Assembly (NCBI GenBank): GCA_021846025.1
Contig: JAJZDV010000002.1
Span: 1 to 57,650 of the forward strand
Length of the DNA: 57,650 bases
Reading direction: 5' to 3'
Origin: Pseudomonadota bacterium
Lineage (GTDB): Bacteria; Pseudomonadota; Gammaproteobacteria; Burkholderiales; Burkholderiaceae_C
A program made the translations under genes and the position numbers. Positions 19,465 to 29,819 of the stretch are shown piece by piece (position 1 is the stretch's first letter; each line of letters starts with the position of its first letter). A model generated the notes under the pieces. That model saw only the letters and a list, made by a program, of their open reading frames with translations. It searched no databases and had not been told where the DNA came from.

Positions 19465-20799
19465 TCAGACATACGCCGGCACGATGCAGGTTTTGTGTTC
19501 GATGTGGTGTTCGAATTCGGCGCGGAAATGCTTGATGAAGGACTTGACCGGCATGGCCGCCGCATCCCCGAGGGCGCAAATGGTGCGCCCGGCGATGTTG
19601 TCGGACACCGAGTTGAGTGCCTCCAGGTCTTCCGGCCGCCCCTTTCCGTGCTCGATGCGGTGGACCATGCGGTACAGCCAGCCGGTGCCTTCGCGGCAAG
19701 GTGTGCACTGGCCGCAGGACTCGTGCTGATAGAAATAGGACAGGCGCATCAAGGACTTCACCATGCAACGCGTGTCGTTGAGCACAATGACCGCTCCAGA
19801 CCCCAGCATGGAGCCGGCCTTGGCGATGGAGTCGTAGTCCATCGTGCAGTCCATGACGATGTTGGCCGGCAGCACAGGTGCCGATGAGCCGCCGGGAATC
19901 ACGGCTTTGAGCGCACGACCCTCGCGCATGCCACCAGCGAGCGCCAGGAGTTTGGAGAAAGGTGTGCCCATCGGGACTTCATAGTTGCCGGGCAACGCAA
20001 CGTCGCCGGAAACCGAGTAGATCTTGGTGCCGCCGTTATTGGGTTTGCCGCATTCCAGATAGGCCTGTCCGCCGTTGCGGATGATCCAGGGTACTGCGGC
20101 AAAAGTCTCGGTGTTGTTGATGGTGGTGGGCTTGCCGTACAGGCCGAAACTGGCCGGGAACGGCGGTTTGAAACGGGGCTGGCCCTTCTTGCCTTCGAGC
20201 GACTCGAGAAGTGCGGTTTCCTCACCGCAGATGTAGGCACCGAACCCGTGCGAGGCGTGCAACTGAAAGCTGTAGGCGCTGCCGAGAATGTTGTCGCCGA
20301 GGTAGCCGGCGGCGCGCGCTTCGTCCAGAGCTTCTTCGAAGCGGTCGTAGTCCTCGAAGATTTCGCCGTGGATGTAGTTGTAGCCCACGCTGATGCCCAT
20401 GGCATAGGCGGCGATGATCATGCCTTCGATGACGATGTGCGGGTTAAAGCGCAGGATGTCACGATCTTTGAACGTACCCGGTTCGCCTTCGTCCGAATTG
20501 CACACCAGGTACTTCTGGCCCGGGAACTGACGCGGCATGAAACTCCACTTCAAGCCGGTTGGAAAGCCGGCGCCACCGCGCCCCCGCAAGGCCGAGAGCT
20601 TGACGTCGGCGATGACCTGCTCCGGGGTCATGCCCACGCCGCCATCGGCTCCAAGAATTTTGCGCAAGGCCAGGTAGCCGTCGCGAGCCACGTACTCGTC
20701 AAGGTGCCAGTTCTTGCCGTCCAACCCTTGCAGGATTTGCGGAGCGAGATGCCGGCCATGGAAACAGCTCTCCAGGCCCGTGGATGCATAGGCATTCAT
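19465..20799 (-). CDS. nuoF: NADH-quinone oxidoreductase subunit F
   Basis: NADH-oxidising flavoprotein of complex I; binds NADH, FMN and cluster N3. The 444-residue protein has the NADH-binding loop [14 protein letters not shown], the FMN region [18 protein letters not shown], and the N3 motif [12 protein letters not shown] with a distal cysteine in RTICALGD. The start [12 protein letters not shown] was chosen because its ATG overlaps the nuoE stop (ATGA at 20796-20799), a translational-coupling arrangement. Confidence 0.97.
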   Translation of the reverse strand: MNAYASTGLESCFHGRHLAPQILQGLDGKNWHLDEYVARDGYLALRKILGADGGVGMTPEQVIADVKLSALRGRGGAGFPTGLKWSFMPRQFPGQKYLVCNSDEGEPGTFKDRDILRFNPHIVIEGMIIAAYAMGISVGYNYIHGEIFEDYDRFEEALDEARAAGYLGDNILGSAYSFQLHASHGFGAYICGEETALLESLEGKKGQPRFKPPFPASFGLYGKPTTINNTETFAAVPWIIRNGGQAYLECGKPNNGGTKIYSVSGDVALPGNYEVPMGTPFSKLLALAGGMREGRALKAVIPGGSSAPVLPANIVMDCTMDYDSIAKAGSMLGSGAVIVLNDTRCMVKSLMRLSYFYQHESCGQCTPCREGTGWLYRMVHRIEHGKGRPEDLEALNSVSDNIAGRTICALGDAAAMPVKSFIKHFRAEFEHHIEHKTCIVPAYV

Positions 20800-21296
20800 G
20801 CTGCATCTCCCTTGGCCGCTTGACGACGCAAGTCGTCGATCAACAGGTCGATCTGCTCGTTGCCGAGAAAGCTGCACATGCGGCGGTCGTTCACCAGCGC
20901 CACGGGCGCGTCACCACAGGCACCGAGACATTCACTTTCCTGCAGCGTGAACACGCCGTCGGGCGTGGTTTCGCCCAGCGAGATGCCCAGCTTCTGGCTG
21001 ATGTAATGCAGAGCCTGCGCACCGCCACCGAGTTGGCAGGGCAGATTGGTGCAAACGTTGAGCTTGAAGCGCCCGACTGCACGGGTGTTGAACATGTTGT
21101 AGAAGGTCACGACCTCGTGCACGGCGATGGGCGGTATGCCGATGTAGTCGGCCACTTCGTGCTCGGACTCCGGCGAGATCCAGCCACGCTCGTGTTGCAC
21201 GATGGTCAGTGCCGCAATCACCGCGGACTGCCGCTGCTCGGCGGGGTACTTGGCCAGTTCGCGGTCGATGCGCCGGCGTGTGGTTTCAGACAGCAT
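20796..21296 (-). CDS. nuoE: NADH-quinone oxidoreductase subunit E
   Basis: Thioredoxin-fold subunit of complex I carrying the 2Fe-2S cluster N1a. The 166-residue protein has its four ligands in [11 protein letters not shown] and [10 protein letters not shown]. The start [14 protein letters not shown] (ATG at 21294-21296) is 4 bp after nuoD and gives the normal length; the frame continues upstream into nuoD but without family similarity. Its TGA overlaps the nuoF ATG. Confidence 0.96.
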   Translation of the reverse strand: MLSETTRRRIDRELAKYPAEQRQSAVIAALTIVQHERGWISPESEHEVADYIGIPPIAVHEVVTFYNMFNTRAVGRFKLNVCTNLPCQLGGGAQALHYISQKLGISLGETTPDGVFTLQESECLGACGDAPVALVNDRRMCSFLGNEQIDLLIDDLRRQAAKGDAA

Positions 21297-21300
21297 GGGT

Positions 21301-22554
21301 TTACCGATCAATTTCGCCGAACACAATATCCATCGTGCCGATGATGGCCACGGCATCTGCAATCATGTGGCCGCGGGACATTTCGTCCATCGCCGCCAGA
21401 TGCGGGAAACCTGGCGCGCGGATTTTCAGGCGGAAAGGCTTGTTGGCACCATCGGACACGACGTAAATGCCAAACTCGCCCTTGGGATGCTCCACCGCCG
21501 CGTACGACTGCCCTTCGGGCACATGAAAACCTTCGGAGAACAACTTGAAGTGGTGGATCAGCTCTTCCATGCTGGTCTTCATCTCGACCCGCGATGGCGG
21601 CGCAACCTTGTGGTTGGCGGTGATGACCGGCCCGGGATTGGCGCGCAGCCAGGCCACGCACTGCTGAATGATGCGGTTGGATTGCCGCATTTCCTCCATG
21701 CGCACCAGATAGCGGTCATAGCAGTCACCCTCCTGGCCGACCGGCACGTCGAACTCCATGCGGTCATAGACGTCGTAAGGCTGGTTCTTGCGCAAGTCCC
21801 AGACGATGCCGGAGCCTCTGAGCATCGGGCCACTGAATCCAAGCTGCAACGCGCGCTCGGGGCTGACAACACCGATGCCCACGGTGCGTTGTTTCCAGAT
21901 GCGGTTGTCGGTCAGCAGGGTTTCGTACTCGTCGACGTATTTGGGAAAGCGCTGTGTGAAGTCGTCGATGAAATCCAGCAGCGAGCCCTGACGGTTGCTG
22001 TTGAGGGCCTTGGTATCGCGCGGGCCGTGCACACTGGACTCGCGGTACTGGGGCACAACGTCGGGCAGGTCGCGGTAGACGCCTCCCGGCCGGAAATAGG
22101 CCGCATGCATGCGCGCACCCGATGCCGCCTCGTACATGTCGAACAGGTCTTCACGCTCGCGAAAGGCGTAGAGGAAGATGGTCATGGCGCCGCAATCCAG
22201 ACCGTGTGCGCCGAGCCACAGCAAGTGGTTCAACAGGCGCGTGATCTCCGCGAACATGACGCGGATGTACTGCGCGCGCACGGGCACGTCGACACCCAGC
22301 AATTTCTCGATCGCCAGGACATAGGCGTGCTCGTTGCACATCATCGAGACATAGTCGAGCCGGTCCATGTACGGCAGCGCCTGCATGTAGGTGCGCGTCT
22401 CGGCCAGTTTCTCGGTGGCGCGATGCAGCAGGCCGATATGTGGATCAGCGCGCTGGATGACTTCGCCGTCGAGTTCCAGCACCAGGCGCAGCACGCCGTG
22501 TGCTGCCGGGTGCTGCGGTCCGAAGTTGAGGGTGTAGTTCTTGATCTCGGCCAT
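21301..22554 (-). CDS. nuoD: NADH-quinone oxidoreductase subunit D
   Basis: The 49-kDa subunit that forms the quinone-reduction site of complex I with NuoB; it descends from NiFe-hydrogenase large subunits. The protein has 417 residues. Family blocks include [22 protein letters not shown] (quinone-site histidine loop), [18 protein letters not shown], and the C-terminus [24 protein letters not shown]. NuoC and NuoD are separate genes here, unlike the fused nuoCD of E. coli. It is 16 bp after nuoC. Confidence 0.98.
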   Translation of the reverse strand: MAEIKNYTLNFGPQHPAAHGVLRLVLELDGEVIQRADPHIGLLHRATEKLAETRTYMQALPYMDRLDYVSMMCNEHAYVLAIEKLLGVDVPVRAQYIRVMFAEITRLLNHLLWLGAHGLDCGAMTIFLYAFREREDLFDMYEAASGARMHAAYFRPGGVYRDLPDVVPQYRESSVHGPRDTKALNSNRQGSLLDFIDDFTQRFPKYVDEYETLLTDNRIWKQRTVGIGVVSPERALQLGFSGPMLRGSGIVWDLRKNQPYDVYDRMEFDVPVGQEGDCYDRYLVRMEEMRQSNRIIQQCVAWLRANPGPVITANHKVAPPSRVEMKTSMEELIHHFKLFSEGFHVPEGQSYAAVEHPKGEFGIYVVSDGANKPFRLKIRAPGFPHLAAMDEMSRGHMIADAVAIIGTMDIVFGEIDR

Positions 22555-22570
22555 GGTCGTCCAGGATGGT

Positions 22571-23203
22571 TCAGGCCGTGGGGCTCGCGGGCTTGGAACC
22601 GACCGGCTTGAGTCCGCCGTAGCCGGCTTCGCGCACGATGCGCGGCACGATCTCGCGCGGCTCGATCGTCACGGGCTGGTAGATGACACGACGACGCTCG
22701 GGGTCGTAGCGCATCTCGACCGTGCCGCTGATGGGGAAGTCCTTGCGGAAGGGGTGGCCGATGAAACCGTAGTCGGTCAGCAAGCGCCGCAAGTCATTGT
22801 GGCCTTCGAACACGACACCGTAGAGGTCGAAGGCTTCGCGTTCGTACCAGTTGGCGCTGCTCCAGAGAGGATCGATCGAAGGCACGACCGGCATCTCGTC
22901 GTCGTCGGCCCACATCCGCACTCGGACACGCTGATTGAGGCTGACCGAAAGCAGGTGCAGCACGACGGCGAAGCGCTTGCCTTGCCAGGGTCCGTTGGCG
23001 TAGCCGTGGTAGTCGACGACACAAAGGTCGATGAGTTGCTCAAAGCGCAGCGACGCCTGATCGCGCAGGATGGAGCATGCGTCAAGGTAGGAAGCCGGCG
23101 GAACATCGATGGTGATTGCGTCCACAGCCCGCGCCATGGATGCGATGCGCTCGCCCAGTTGTTGCTGCAGATCGTGCTGGAGTTGTTCAAGTTTGCTGGG
23201 CAT
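22571..23203 (-). CDS. nuoC: NADH-quinone oxidoreductase subunit C
   Basis: The 30-kDa peripheral subunit of complex I, 210 residues. The signature ERE...[32 protein letters not shown] is complete. It has a structural role supporting NuoD and NuoB. The C-terminus ends with a Gly/Pro-rich tail. It follows nuoB by 52 bp. Confidence 0.96.
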   Translation of the reverse strand: MPSKLEQLQHDLQQQLGERIASMARAVDAITIDVPPASYLDACSILRDQASLRFEQLIDLCVVDYHGYANGPWQGKRFAVVLHLLSVSLNQRVRVRMWADDDEMPVVPSIDPLWSSANWYEREAFDLYGVVFEGHNDLRRLLTDYGFIGHPFRKDFPISGTVEMRYDPERRRVIYQPVTIEPREIVPRIVREAGYGGLKPVGSKPASPTA

Positions 23204-23255
23204 CGGTGTGTGCAGGAATGACGCTGGATTCAGTTCTCAGCCGGGCGAGACGGGC

Positions 23256-23732
23256 TCAACGCGCGATCGTGTTGGTTCGACGAATCTTGTTTTGCAACTG
23301 GATGAGACCGTAGAGCAGCGCTTCGGCCGTGGGCGGGCAGCCCGGGACGTAAACATCGACCGGCACGATGCGGTCGCAACCGCGCACGACGGAATAGGAG
23401 TAGTGGTAATAACCTCCACCGTTGGCGCAGGAACCCATGGACAGCACCCATCGCGGTTCGGCCATCTGGTCGTACACCTTGCGCAGCGCCGGTGCCATTT
23501 TGTTGCACAACGTTCCGGCAACGATCATCAGATCGGACTGGCGCGGGCTGGGCCGGAAGACGATGCCGAAGCGGTCAAGGTCATAGCGCGCGGCGCCGGC
23601 GTGCATCATCTCGACCGCGCAACAGGCCAGACCGAAAGTCATGGGCCAGAGTGAACCGGTGCGTGTCCAGTTGATCAGCTTGTCCGCCGATGTGGTGATG
23701 AATCCTTCGTTCAGGACGCCTTCGATGCTCAT
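23256..23732 (-). CDS. nuoB: NADH-quinone oxidoreductase subunit B
   Basis: Carries cluster N2, the immediate electron donor to quinone in complex I. The 158-residue protein has the four ligand cysteines in [17 protein letters not shown] and [12 protein letters not shown]. The tandem CC pair is diagnostic of NuoB. It is 27 bp after nuoA. Confidence 0.97.
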   Translation of the reverse strand: MSIEGVLNEGFITTSADKLINWTRTGSLWPMTFGLACCAVEMMHAGAARYDLDRFGIVFRPSPRQSDLMIVAGTLCNKMAPALRKVYDQMAEPRWVLSMGSCANGGGYYHYSYSVVRGCDRIVPVDVYVPGCPPTAEALLYGLIQLQNKIRRTNTIAR

Positions 23733-23759
23733 GCTTGTTCCCCAAGGTGCAAACCGAGA

Positions 23760-24119
23760 TTACTCCCAGTCCAGCGCCCCCTTTTTCCATTCGTAGATAA
23801 AGCCCACCACAAGAATGGACAGAAAGATCATCATGGCCCAGAACCCCGTTGCCCCCACCTGCTTGAGCACCACGGCCCAGGGGAAAAGGAAGGCGATTTC
23901 CAGATCGAACAGAATGAACAGGATGGCTACGAGGTAATAACGCACATCGAATTTCATGCGCGCATCTTCAAACGCCTCGAAGCCGCATTCATAGGGCGCA
24001 TTCTTGGAACTGTCGGGACGGCTGGGACCGAGAAGACGACCCAAAGCCAGCGGCGCGATGCCCACGCCGGTACCGACCAGAATGAAGAGCAAAACCGGCA
24101 AATATTGCTCAAGAAACAT
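23760..24119 (-). CDS. nuoA: NADH-quinone oxidoreductase subunit A
   Basis: Small membrane subunit of complex I (119 aa, three helices) and first gene of the nuo operon. The conserved loop [20 protein letters not shown], involved in the quinone-site conformational switch, is intact. It has the strongest ribosome-binding site in the operon (24124-24133). It is preceded by tRNA-Leu on the same strand with no visible terminator between them. Confidence 0.97.
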   Translation of the reverse strand: MFLEQYLPVLLFILVGTGVGIAPLALGRLLGPSRPDSSKNAPYECGFEAFEDARMKFDVRYYLVAILFILFDLEIAFLFPWAVVLKQVGATGFWAMMIFLSILVVGFIYEWKKGALDWE

Positions 24120-24123
24120 CAGG

Positions 24124-24133
24124 CCTCCTCCTT
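24124..24133 (-). promoter_or_regulatory. strong Shine-Dalgarno of nuoA
   Basis: AAGGAGGAGG on the minus strand, ending four bases before the nuoA ATG. It is a near-perfect anti-16S match and fixes the nuoA start. Confidence 0.75.
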
Positions 24134-24265
24134 GTGAATCCGTCGCTGCAAACCGGAAATCCGCCAGCTAGCACCCTGTTTGACACCGTCAGCCCCGAAC
24201 CCGTCGCCGCGCCGCTGAAGCGTAGGCGAGAGCCGTTGTTTATTGTTTGATGTACTGCAACATTT

Positions 24266-24350
24266 TGGTGCCGACGGCGAGACTCGAACTCGCACAGCTT
24301 TCGCCACTACCCCCTCAAGATAGCGTGTCTACCAATTTCACCACGTCGGC
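24266..24350 (-). tRNA. leuU: tRNA-Leu(GAG)
   Basis: An 85-nt class II tRNA with encoded CCA (24266-24268). The 7-bp acceptor stem GCCGACG/CGTCGGC is perfect, and the anticodon stem is CTATC/GGTAG around the loop TTGAGGG. The anticodon GAG lies at 24314-24316 and reads leucine CUC/CUU. A long variable arm (GCGAAAGC) and the T-arm GCGAGTTCGAGTCTCGC are present. It sits between secG and nuoA, all on the minus strand. E. coli also has a tRNA-Leu(GAG) next to secG, so this linkage is old. Confidence 0.96.
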
Positions 24351-24406
24351 AAAACTTCGATCAGTTTGCTGTGTTGCAAACCTTCATGGATGCAACCAAA
24401 CTCTGC

Positions 24407-24436
24407 ATTTTAGTCACCTTGCGAGCTTCCAAGCAA
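24407..24436 (-). promoter_or_regulatory. candidate promoter for tRNA-Leu/nuo
   Basis: On the minus strand, TTGCTT (24431-24436) and TAAAAT (24407-24412, 5/6 to consensus) are 18 bp apart. Transcription would start about 50 nt before the mature tRNA 5' end. It could drive tRNA-Leu and read through into nuoA. The -35 is weak. Confidence 0.4.
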
Positions 24437-24532
24437 CGCACTGCCATGCCTGATTGCGCAACGACAAGTTTCACGAGCGGAGCAGATTGACAAGCCGCCG
24501 GACATGATGTTTTTGCGATGCAGCATGGGGAC

Positions 24533-24988
24533 TTACTTTGCGCCACTCGACTTCGGCGCGGGCGCTGCAACGGGCTGGACTGCCGGCTGAGCCTCTGAAG
24601 CGACCTGGGCTGCGGGACCTGCGCCAGGAATTTGAGCGATGCCGGCGGGCACGGACGATGCCGTCGGCTTGGCCGCAGCGCTGGCCGCCTGTGTCGTCAC
24701 AGGGTTCTCGGTACCGGCCAGTTTGCTCATCAAGCCGCCGCCCTCACCTGGCTGATTGCCAAAATAGGCCAGCGCCAGCGTACAAACAAAAAAAAGTGTG
24801 GCCGCGGCCGCCGTGCTGCGGCTGAGAAAATTGGCAGAGCCGGTGGCACCGAACAGGCTTCCGGATGAGCCGGAACCGAACGATGCCCCCATATCGGCAC
24901 CCTTGCCATGCTGCATGAGAATCAAGCCGACCATGGCGAGCGCGGACAGGATTTGAATGACGAGGATGAGGGTCAGAGCGATATGCAT
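24533..24988 (-). CDS. secG: SecG preprotein translocase subunit
   Basis: Auxiliary subunit of the SecYEG channel, 151 residues. The N-terminal helix, the conserved LILMQHGKGADMGASFGSG and SLFGATGSANFLSR, and a second helix (TLFFVCTLALAYF) define SecG. Past residue 85 it has a long tail rich in Ala, Pro and Gln, common in Burkholderiales SecG and probably disordered. It is 30 bp after tpiA and upstream of tRNA-Leu. Confidence 0.95.
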   Translation of the reverse strand: MHIALTLILVIQILSALAMVGLILMQHGKGADMGASFGSGSSGSLFGATGSANFLSRSTAAAATLFFVCTLALAYFGNQPGEGGGLMSKLAGTENPVTTQAASAAAKPTASSVPAGIAQIPGAGPAAQVASEAQPAVQPVAAPAPKSSGAK

Positions 24989-25018
24989 GATTGAATCGGA
25001 TGGGATCGGGTTGCGGCT

Positions 25019-25768
25019 TCAGGCAGAAAACCTGGCTGCATCAACAACGGCGAGGAAATCGGCAGCTTTCAGCGAAGCCCCGCCAATCAGCCCGCCATCG
25101 ATATCCGGCTGGGCAAAAAGTTCGGCAGCGTTGTCGGGTTTGACACTGCCACCGTAGAGCAGGCGGATGCCAACCGCATTGGAATGATGGCGAATGGCAC
25201 GCTGGCGTATGAAGGCATGCACCTGCTGCGCCTGCATCGGGCTTGCGGTGCGCCCCGTGCCGATGGCCCAGACAGGTTCGTAGGCCAGGACGATCTGGTG
25301 GATGCGTTGGCCCAACAGCATGAATACCGCGTCGAGCTGCGTCCCGACAACGGCCTCGGTTTGGCCATGCTCGCGCTGTTCCAGGGTTTCGCCAACGCAG
25401 ACAATGGGCGTCATGCCGGCGTCCAGAGCGCGCTGCGCCTTGATGGCCACCGTGCTGTCGTCCTCGCAGAAGCTGGCGCGACGCTCGGAATGCCCAACGA
25501 TGACGTGGCCACAAGCGAAATCGCGCAGCATGTTCGCCGACACTTCCCCGGTGTACGGGCCTTGTTCATGCGCGGAACAGTCCTGGGCACCGAGATTGAT
25601 GGCCGTTCCGGCCAGCAATCCCTGCGCCTGCGCCAGGTAAGGGCCGGGGACGCACACGACCACGTCGCAAACAGGCGCGGGAGCGGCAACCAAAGCATCC
25701 AGCAGAACCTTGTTGGCGGCCAGCGAGCCGTGCATTTTCCAGTTGCCAGCAACCATCTTGCGACGCAT
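25019..25768 (-). CDS. tpiA: triosephosphate isomerase
   Basis: Interconverts dihydroxyacetone phosphate and glyceraldehyde 3-phosphate in the cytosol. The 249-residue protein has a complete active site: lysine in GNWKMHG, histidine in GHSERR, glutamate in [11 protein letters not shown], and the phosphate loop [11 protein letters not shown]. The start [14 protein letters not shown] (25766-25768) is the family N-terminus. An ATG at 25810 would add 14 residues and overlap the upstream oxidoreductase gene. tpiA-secG adjacency is common in proteobacteria. Confidence 0.96.
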   Translation of the reverse strand: MRRKMVAGNWKMHGSLAANKVLLDALVAAPAPVCDVVVCVPGPYLAQAQGLLAGTAINLGAQDCSAHEQGPYTGEVSANMLRDFACGHVIVGHSERRASFCEDDSTVAIKAQRALDAGMTPIVCVGETLEQREHGQTEAVVGTQLDAVFMLLGQRIHQIVLAYEPVWAIGTGRTASPMQAQQVHAFIRQRAIRHHSNAVGIRLLYGGSVKPDNAAELFAQPDIDGGLIGGASLKAADFLAVVDAARFSA

Positions 25769-25800
25769 CTTGTGGGGCCCCGTCGGTGAATGCTCTTGAA

Positions 25801-26790
25801 TCAGGGCCACGACAGCACGATCTTGCCAATGTGCTGACCGGCTTCCATCAGCGCGTGCGCCTGGGCCACCTGCTCGGCCGGCAACACGGCATGCACATGC
25901 GGCCGAACCCGGCCGGCTTCAATCTGAGGCCAGACCTTCTCACGCAAGGCCAGCGCCACGCCCGACTTGAAGGCCACGCTTCGGGCCCGCAAGGTTGAGC
26001 CCGTGATGGTCAGGCGGCGACGCATCAGCAGCGCGGCATCGAACCCTGCCGCAGTGCCGCCTTGCACTGCGATGATGACCAGGCGGCCGTCTTCTGCCAT
26101 GCAACCGAGTTCGCGTGCCACGTAGTCACCGGCAACCATGTCGAGCAGCACATCGACGCCTCGTCCCTTGGTGTGCTCCTGCACCTGCTCGGCAAAATCC
26201 TGCGTGCGGTAATTGATGGCGCGCACCGCACCGAGATCCAGACAAGCCTGGCATTTCACGTCCGAGCCGGCAGTCGCCCATACGGTGGCGCCGAATGCAT
26301 GCGCCAGTTGAATGGCCGTGGTGCCGATACCGCTCGTGCCACCCTGAACCATCAGCAACTCGCCGGCCTTGAGTGCGCCACGCTCGAACACGTTGTGCCA
26401 GACCGTGAAATAGGTCTCGGGCAGCGCGGCGGCCTCGGCGTCGCTCAGTATCTCCGGCACGGGAAGACACTGGCCCACTGGAGCTACGCAATACTCGGCA
26501 TAGCCGCCGCCCGTCAGCAAGGCGCAAACCCGCTGGCCGGTGCGCAGTGTGGACCCTTGCAGATCACCGCCGAGCACTTCGCCGCAAACCTCGAGACCTG
26601 GAATGTCGGAGGCGCCAGGCGGCGGCGGGTACAGGCCTTTGCGCTGCAATACATCCGGCCGGTTGATGCCGAATGCACGGACCCGCAGCAGCACCTCCCC
26701 AGGCCCGGGTTCGGGTCGTTCGCGACTCACCCAGCGAAGGGCCTCCGGCGGGCCGGGTCGACTGATCTCGGCAACGAGCATGGATGTCAT
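25801..26790 (-). CDS. NAD(P)H-quinone oxidoreductase, zinc-less MDR family
   Basis: A medium-chain dehydrogenase/reductase of the quinone oxidoreductase/PIG3 subgroup, expected to reduce quinones with NADPH. Visible features are the N-terminal GroES-like domain with [24 protein letters not shown] (start of that block), the Rossmann loop [19 protein letters not shown], and no catalytic zinc ligands. The start [10 protein letters not shown] (26790) was chosen; ATGs at 26805 and 26781 are possible. It sits between pnp (51 bp) and tpiA (32 bp), probably in one transcript. Confidence 0.88.
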   Translation of the reverse strand: MTSMLVAEISRPGPPEALRWVSRERPEPGPGEVLLRVRAFGINRPDVLQRKGLYPPPPGASDIPGLEVCGEVLGGDLQGSTLRTGQRVCALLTGGGYAEYCVAPVGQCLPVPEILSDAEAAALPETYFTVWHNVFERGALKAGELLMVQGGTSGIGTTAIQLAHAFGATVWATAGSDVKCQACLDLGAVRAINYRTQDFAEQVQEHTKGRGVDVLLDMVAGDYVARELGCMAEDGRLVIIAVQGGTAAGFDAALLMRRRLTITGSTLRARSVAFKSGVALALREKVWPQIEAGRVRPHVHAVLPAEQVAQAHALMEAGQHIGKIVLSWP

Positions 26791-26841
26791 GGCAGTTCCG
26801 TGCAATGGGACGTCGTGTGGCGCTTGGCTAGGTCGGCTCGA

Positions 26842-28977
26842 TCAGGACTGCTGCGGCTCAACCGGTGAAGCCTGTTGGGCGGCAGTTTCATCCGGGCCGA
26901 GAAGCGCCTTGATGGACAGGCGGAAGCGACCCTTGTCATCGGTTTCGATAACTTTTACACGCACCTTCTGGCCTTCCTGGATATGGTCGGAAACTTTGTT
27001 GATGCGCTCGTTGGCGATTTGCGAGATATGCAGCAGGCCATCCTTGCCCGGCAACACGTTGACCAACGCGCCGAAGTCCAGCAGTTTGACCACCGTGCCG
27101 TCATAGATCTGCCCGATCTCGACCTCGGCGGTGAGTTCGCCAATGCGGCGCATGGCGTCCTTGGCACGATCGGCGTCGGTTGCGGCCACCGTGATGGTGC
27201 CGTCCTCGGCGATATTGATCTGCGTGCCTGTTTCCTCGGTCAAAGCGCGGATGATGGCACCGCCCTTGCCAATGACGTCGCGAATGCGCTCGGGGTTGAT
27301 CTTCATGGTGTAGAGGCGTGGGGCGAACTGCGAGACCTCGGTGCGCGCCCCACCCACGGCTTGCTGCATCAGCCCCAGAATGTGCATGCGTCCTTCGCGC
27401 GCCTGCGCCAGCGCCACCTGCATGATCTCGCGGGTGATGCCCTGGATCTTGATGTCCATCTGCAGCGCCGTGATTCCCATGGCGGAACCTGCAACCTTGA
27501 AATCCATGTCCCCCAGATGATCCTCATCGCCGAGGATATCGGTGAGCACTGCAAAACGGTTGCCGTCCTTGATCAGGCCCATGGCGATGCCAGCAACATG
27601 CGCCTTCAACGGCACACCCGCGTCCAGCAGGCTCAGACAACCGCCGCAAACCGAAGCCATGGACGATGAACCGTTGGACTCGGTGACTTCCGACACCAGG
27701 CGCGTGGTGTAAGCGAAATCCTCCTTCTTCGGCAGCACGGCGAGCAGTGCGCGCTTGGCCAATCGGCCGTGGCCGATTTCACGACGCTTGGGCGAACCCA
27801 TGCGGCCGGTCTCGCCAGTGGCGAACGGAGGCATGTTGTAGTGCAACAGAAAACGGTCGCGATACTCACCGCCCAAGGCATCGATGATTTGTGAATCCTG
27901 ATCGGTGCCAAGCGTGGTCACCACCAGCGCCTGGGTTTCGCCACGGGTGAACAAGGCGCTGCCATGGGTGCGCGGCAGCACGCCGGTCCGGATCTCGATC
28001 GGGCGCACGGTGCGCGTGTCGCGACCATCGATGCGAGGGTCGCCGCTCAGAATCTGGCCTCGCACGATGCGCGCCTCCATGTCGAACATGATGGACTCGA
28101 CCTTGGTACTGTCGACCGTCGTACCGTCCTGACCCAGCGCTGCCTGCGCTTGGGCGTAGACCTGGCGCAACGCATCGGTACGTGCCTGCTTCTGGGTGAT
28201 TTTGTATGCAGCGCGGAAACCTTCGCCAGCAAGCGTCTCGATCCGGCTGATGAGGGCCTCGTCGCGCGCCTCGGGCTTCCAGTCCCAGGCCGGCTTGCCG
28301 CCTTCGCGCACCAGATCATGGATTGCATCGATCGCCGTCTGCATCTGCTTGTGGCCATACATCACGGCCTCGAGCATGACGTCTTCGGACAACTGGTCGG
28401 CTTCGGACTCCACCATCAACACGGCCGACTCGGTCCCGGCGACCACCAAGTCCAGCCGGGAATCGGCCAGTCGGGCCCTGCTCGGGTTCAACACATACTC
28501 GCCGTTGATGAAACCCACGCGAGCCGCGCCCACCGGGCCGTCGAACGGGATGCCCGAGATCGACAGCGCCGCACTGGCGGCGATCATGGCGGGAATGTCG
28601 GCATCGACGTCCGGGTTCAGCGACATCACATGAATGACGACCTGCACTTCGTTGTAGAACCCTTCTGGAAACAAGGGCCGAATCGGTCGGTCGATCAGGC
28701 GCGAGGTCAAGGTTTCGCCTTCGCTGAGTCGGCCTTCACGCTTGAAAAAGCCGCCAGGAATTTTGCCCGCGGCGTAGGTTTTTTCGATGTAGTCGACGGT
28801 GAGCGGAAAGAAATCCTGACCCGCCTTGGCATGCTTGGCAGCCACCACCGTGGCGAGAACCACGGTATCGTCCATATTGAGCAACACGGCTCCGGAAGCT
28901 TGGCGCGCAATTTCGCCCGTCTCCATGGTGACGGTGTGTTGGCCCCATTGAAAAGTCTTAGTGATTTTGTTGAACAT
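26842..28977 (-). CDS. pnp: polyribonucleotide nucleotidyltransferase (PNPase)
   Basis: A 3'-5' phosphorolytic exoribonuclease of the RNA degradosome. The 711-residue protein has two RNase PH-like domains joined by an alpha-helical linker, the second with [20 protein letters not shown] domain follows ([20 protein letters not shown]), then an S1 domain ([19 protein letters not shown]-like, ending in the basic RLSIKALL). The start [12 protein letters not shown] matches the family; a GTG-type extension upstream is not family-like. It lies downstream of rpsO after a terminator, the classical rpsO-pnp arrangement. Confidence 0.97.
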   Translation of the reverse strand: MFNKITKTFQWGQHTVTMETGEIARQASGAVLLNMDDTVVLATVVAAKHAKAGQDFFPLTVDYIEKTYAAGKIPGGFFKREGRLSEGETLTSRLIDRPIRPLFPEGFYNEVQVVIHVMSLNPDVDADIPAMIAASAALSISGIPFDGPVGAARVGFINGEYVLNPSRARLADSRLDLVVAGTESAVLMVESEADQLSEDVMLEAVMYGHKQMQTAIDAIHDLVREGGKPAWDWKPEARDEALISRIETLAGEGFRAAYKITQKQARTDALRQVYAQAQAALGQDGTTVDSTKVESIMFDMEARIVRGQILSGDPRIDGRDTRTVRPIEIRTGVLPRTHGSALFTRGETQALVVTTLGTDQDSQIIDALGGEYRDRFLLHYNMPPFATGETGRMGSPKRREIGHGRLAKRALLAVLPKKEDFAYTTRLVSEVTESNGSSSMASVCGGCLSLLDAGVPLKAHVAGIAMGLIKDGNRFAVLTDILGDEDHLGDMDFKVAGSAMGITALQMDIKIQGITREIMQVALAQAREGRMHILGLMQQAVGGARTEVSQFAPRLYTMKINPERIRDVIGKGGAIIRALTEETGTQINIAEDGTITVAATDADRAKDAMRRIGELTAEVEIGQIYDGTVVKLLDFGALVNVLPGKDGLLHISQIANERINKVSDHIQEGQKVRVKVIETDDKGRFRLSIKALLGPDETAAQQASPVEPQQS

Positions 28978-29170
28978 CGTGAACTCCGGTTCATGGGCGC
29001 GGGACAACCCCGACACCCCCTATCAGTTCCTAGGCCACGGACCGCGGCCCAACTCGGCGGGAAGCACAATGCCATTCCAGCGCTACTCTGAAAACTGGAA
29101 AGCCACCATGCAATGGCACAGCAGCACTTCCCTCGTCAACGGACCGCATGCACCGCCCGACCCGCACAAC

Positions 29171-29208
29171 AAAACAAAGCGCCTGCGTCGAAGCTTCAAC
29201 ACAGGCGC
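29171..29208 (-). terminator. intrinsic terminator between rpsO and pnp
   Basis: Minus-strand stem GCGCCTG (29202-29208) with CAGGCGC (29179-29185). The interior TGTTGAAGCTTCGACG is itself self-complementary, so the hairpin is long with a tiny loop. It is followed by TTTGTTTT (29171-29178). It lies just after the rpsO stop. E. coli also has a leaky terminator between rpsO and pnp; here it would set the S15-to-PNPase transcript ratio. Confidence 0.8.
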
Positions 29209-29228
29209 CTTGATCGCTCCACAACCTC

Positions 29229-29498
29229 TTACTTGCGCAGGCTCAGCTTGCTGATGAGCGACTTGTAACGCTCGGCATCCTTGGACTTGAGATAGTCCAA
29301 GAGCTTGCGCCGACGGCTCACCATGCGCAACAGGCCGCGGCGACCGTGATGGTCTTTGGCGTGGATCTTGAAATGCCCGGTCAGTTCATTGATGCGGGCG
29401 GTCAGCAACGCGACCTGGACTTCCGGGGACCCGGTGTCCTTGGCAGCACGCGCGTTGTCGGCAACGATTTGTGCCGTATTGCTCTTGTCGAGACTCAT
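29229..29498 (-). CDS. rpsO: 30S ribosomal protein S15
   Basis: Primary 16S-rRNA-binding protein of the small subunit platform, 89 residues. The family sequence is complete, including [20 protein letters not shown] and the RNA-binding stretch [20 protein letters not shown]. The start MSLDKSN is preceded by TCCTGGAGAGAA-like purine-rich sequence read on the opposite strand as only a moderate SD. In E. coli S15 represses its own translation through its mRNA leader; here a strong hairpin lies 95 nt upstream of the start. Confidence 0.98.
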   Translation of the reverse strand: MSLDKSNTAQIVADNARAAKDTGSPEVQVALLTARINELTGHFKIHAKDHHGRRGLLRMVSRRRKLLDYLKSKDAERYKSLISKLSLRK

Positions 29499-29819
29499 CT
29501 TGAAAGTTTCCTGGAGAGAACTGGCGAACGCAGAAGAAACCGTTCCGCGCCGTGAAAAACCCATGATTCTACTGGATTGCCCGACGTGAGCGCCGGGTGC
29601 CGGGCACGCCCGGCACCCGGTCACTGGCGAAAGGCCGAAACCGGGGCCCGCCGAATCGGCTGCAGCGCCCCGAAACCGCACGCGGCAGCAGACATCGGTC
29701 GATTTTCGTGAACAACTTCACACGCTGTGGGCATTTCACGTGCTGACTGGCGGGACACAACCCGCCGCAGTCCAATTGCAGGTACATTGCGCCGATTTGT
29801 CTCGCATCGAGCCCCCGGC
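29499..29819. other. 321-bp divergent intergenic region (rpsO / metallophosphoesterase)
   Basis: No gene is visible here. The region must contain promoters for rpsO (minus) and the metallophosphoesterase gene (plus), but I see no clear -35/-10 pair for either. Its main feature is the perfect hairpin at 29593-29620. Confidence 0.6.
29593..29620 (-). repeat. perfect 12-bp inverted repeat in the rpsO leader
   Basis: CCGGGTGCCGGG and CCCGGCACCCGG pair perfectly across a 4-nt loop (CACG). All 12 pairs are Watson-Crick and mostly GC. There is no T-tract on either side, so it is not an intrinsic terminator. It lies 95 nt upstream of the rpsO ATG. It could be a leader-RNA structure, a protein-binding palindrome or a REP-like element; no second copy was noticed in the window. 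Confidence 0.7.

Noticed and set aside
24373-24396. A 6-bp inverted repeat GTTGCA-N12-TGCAAC just upstream of tRNA-Leu.
   Set aside because: Short stem with a 12-nt spacer, no known operator match; could arise by chance.
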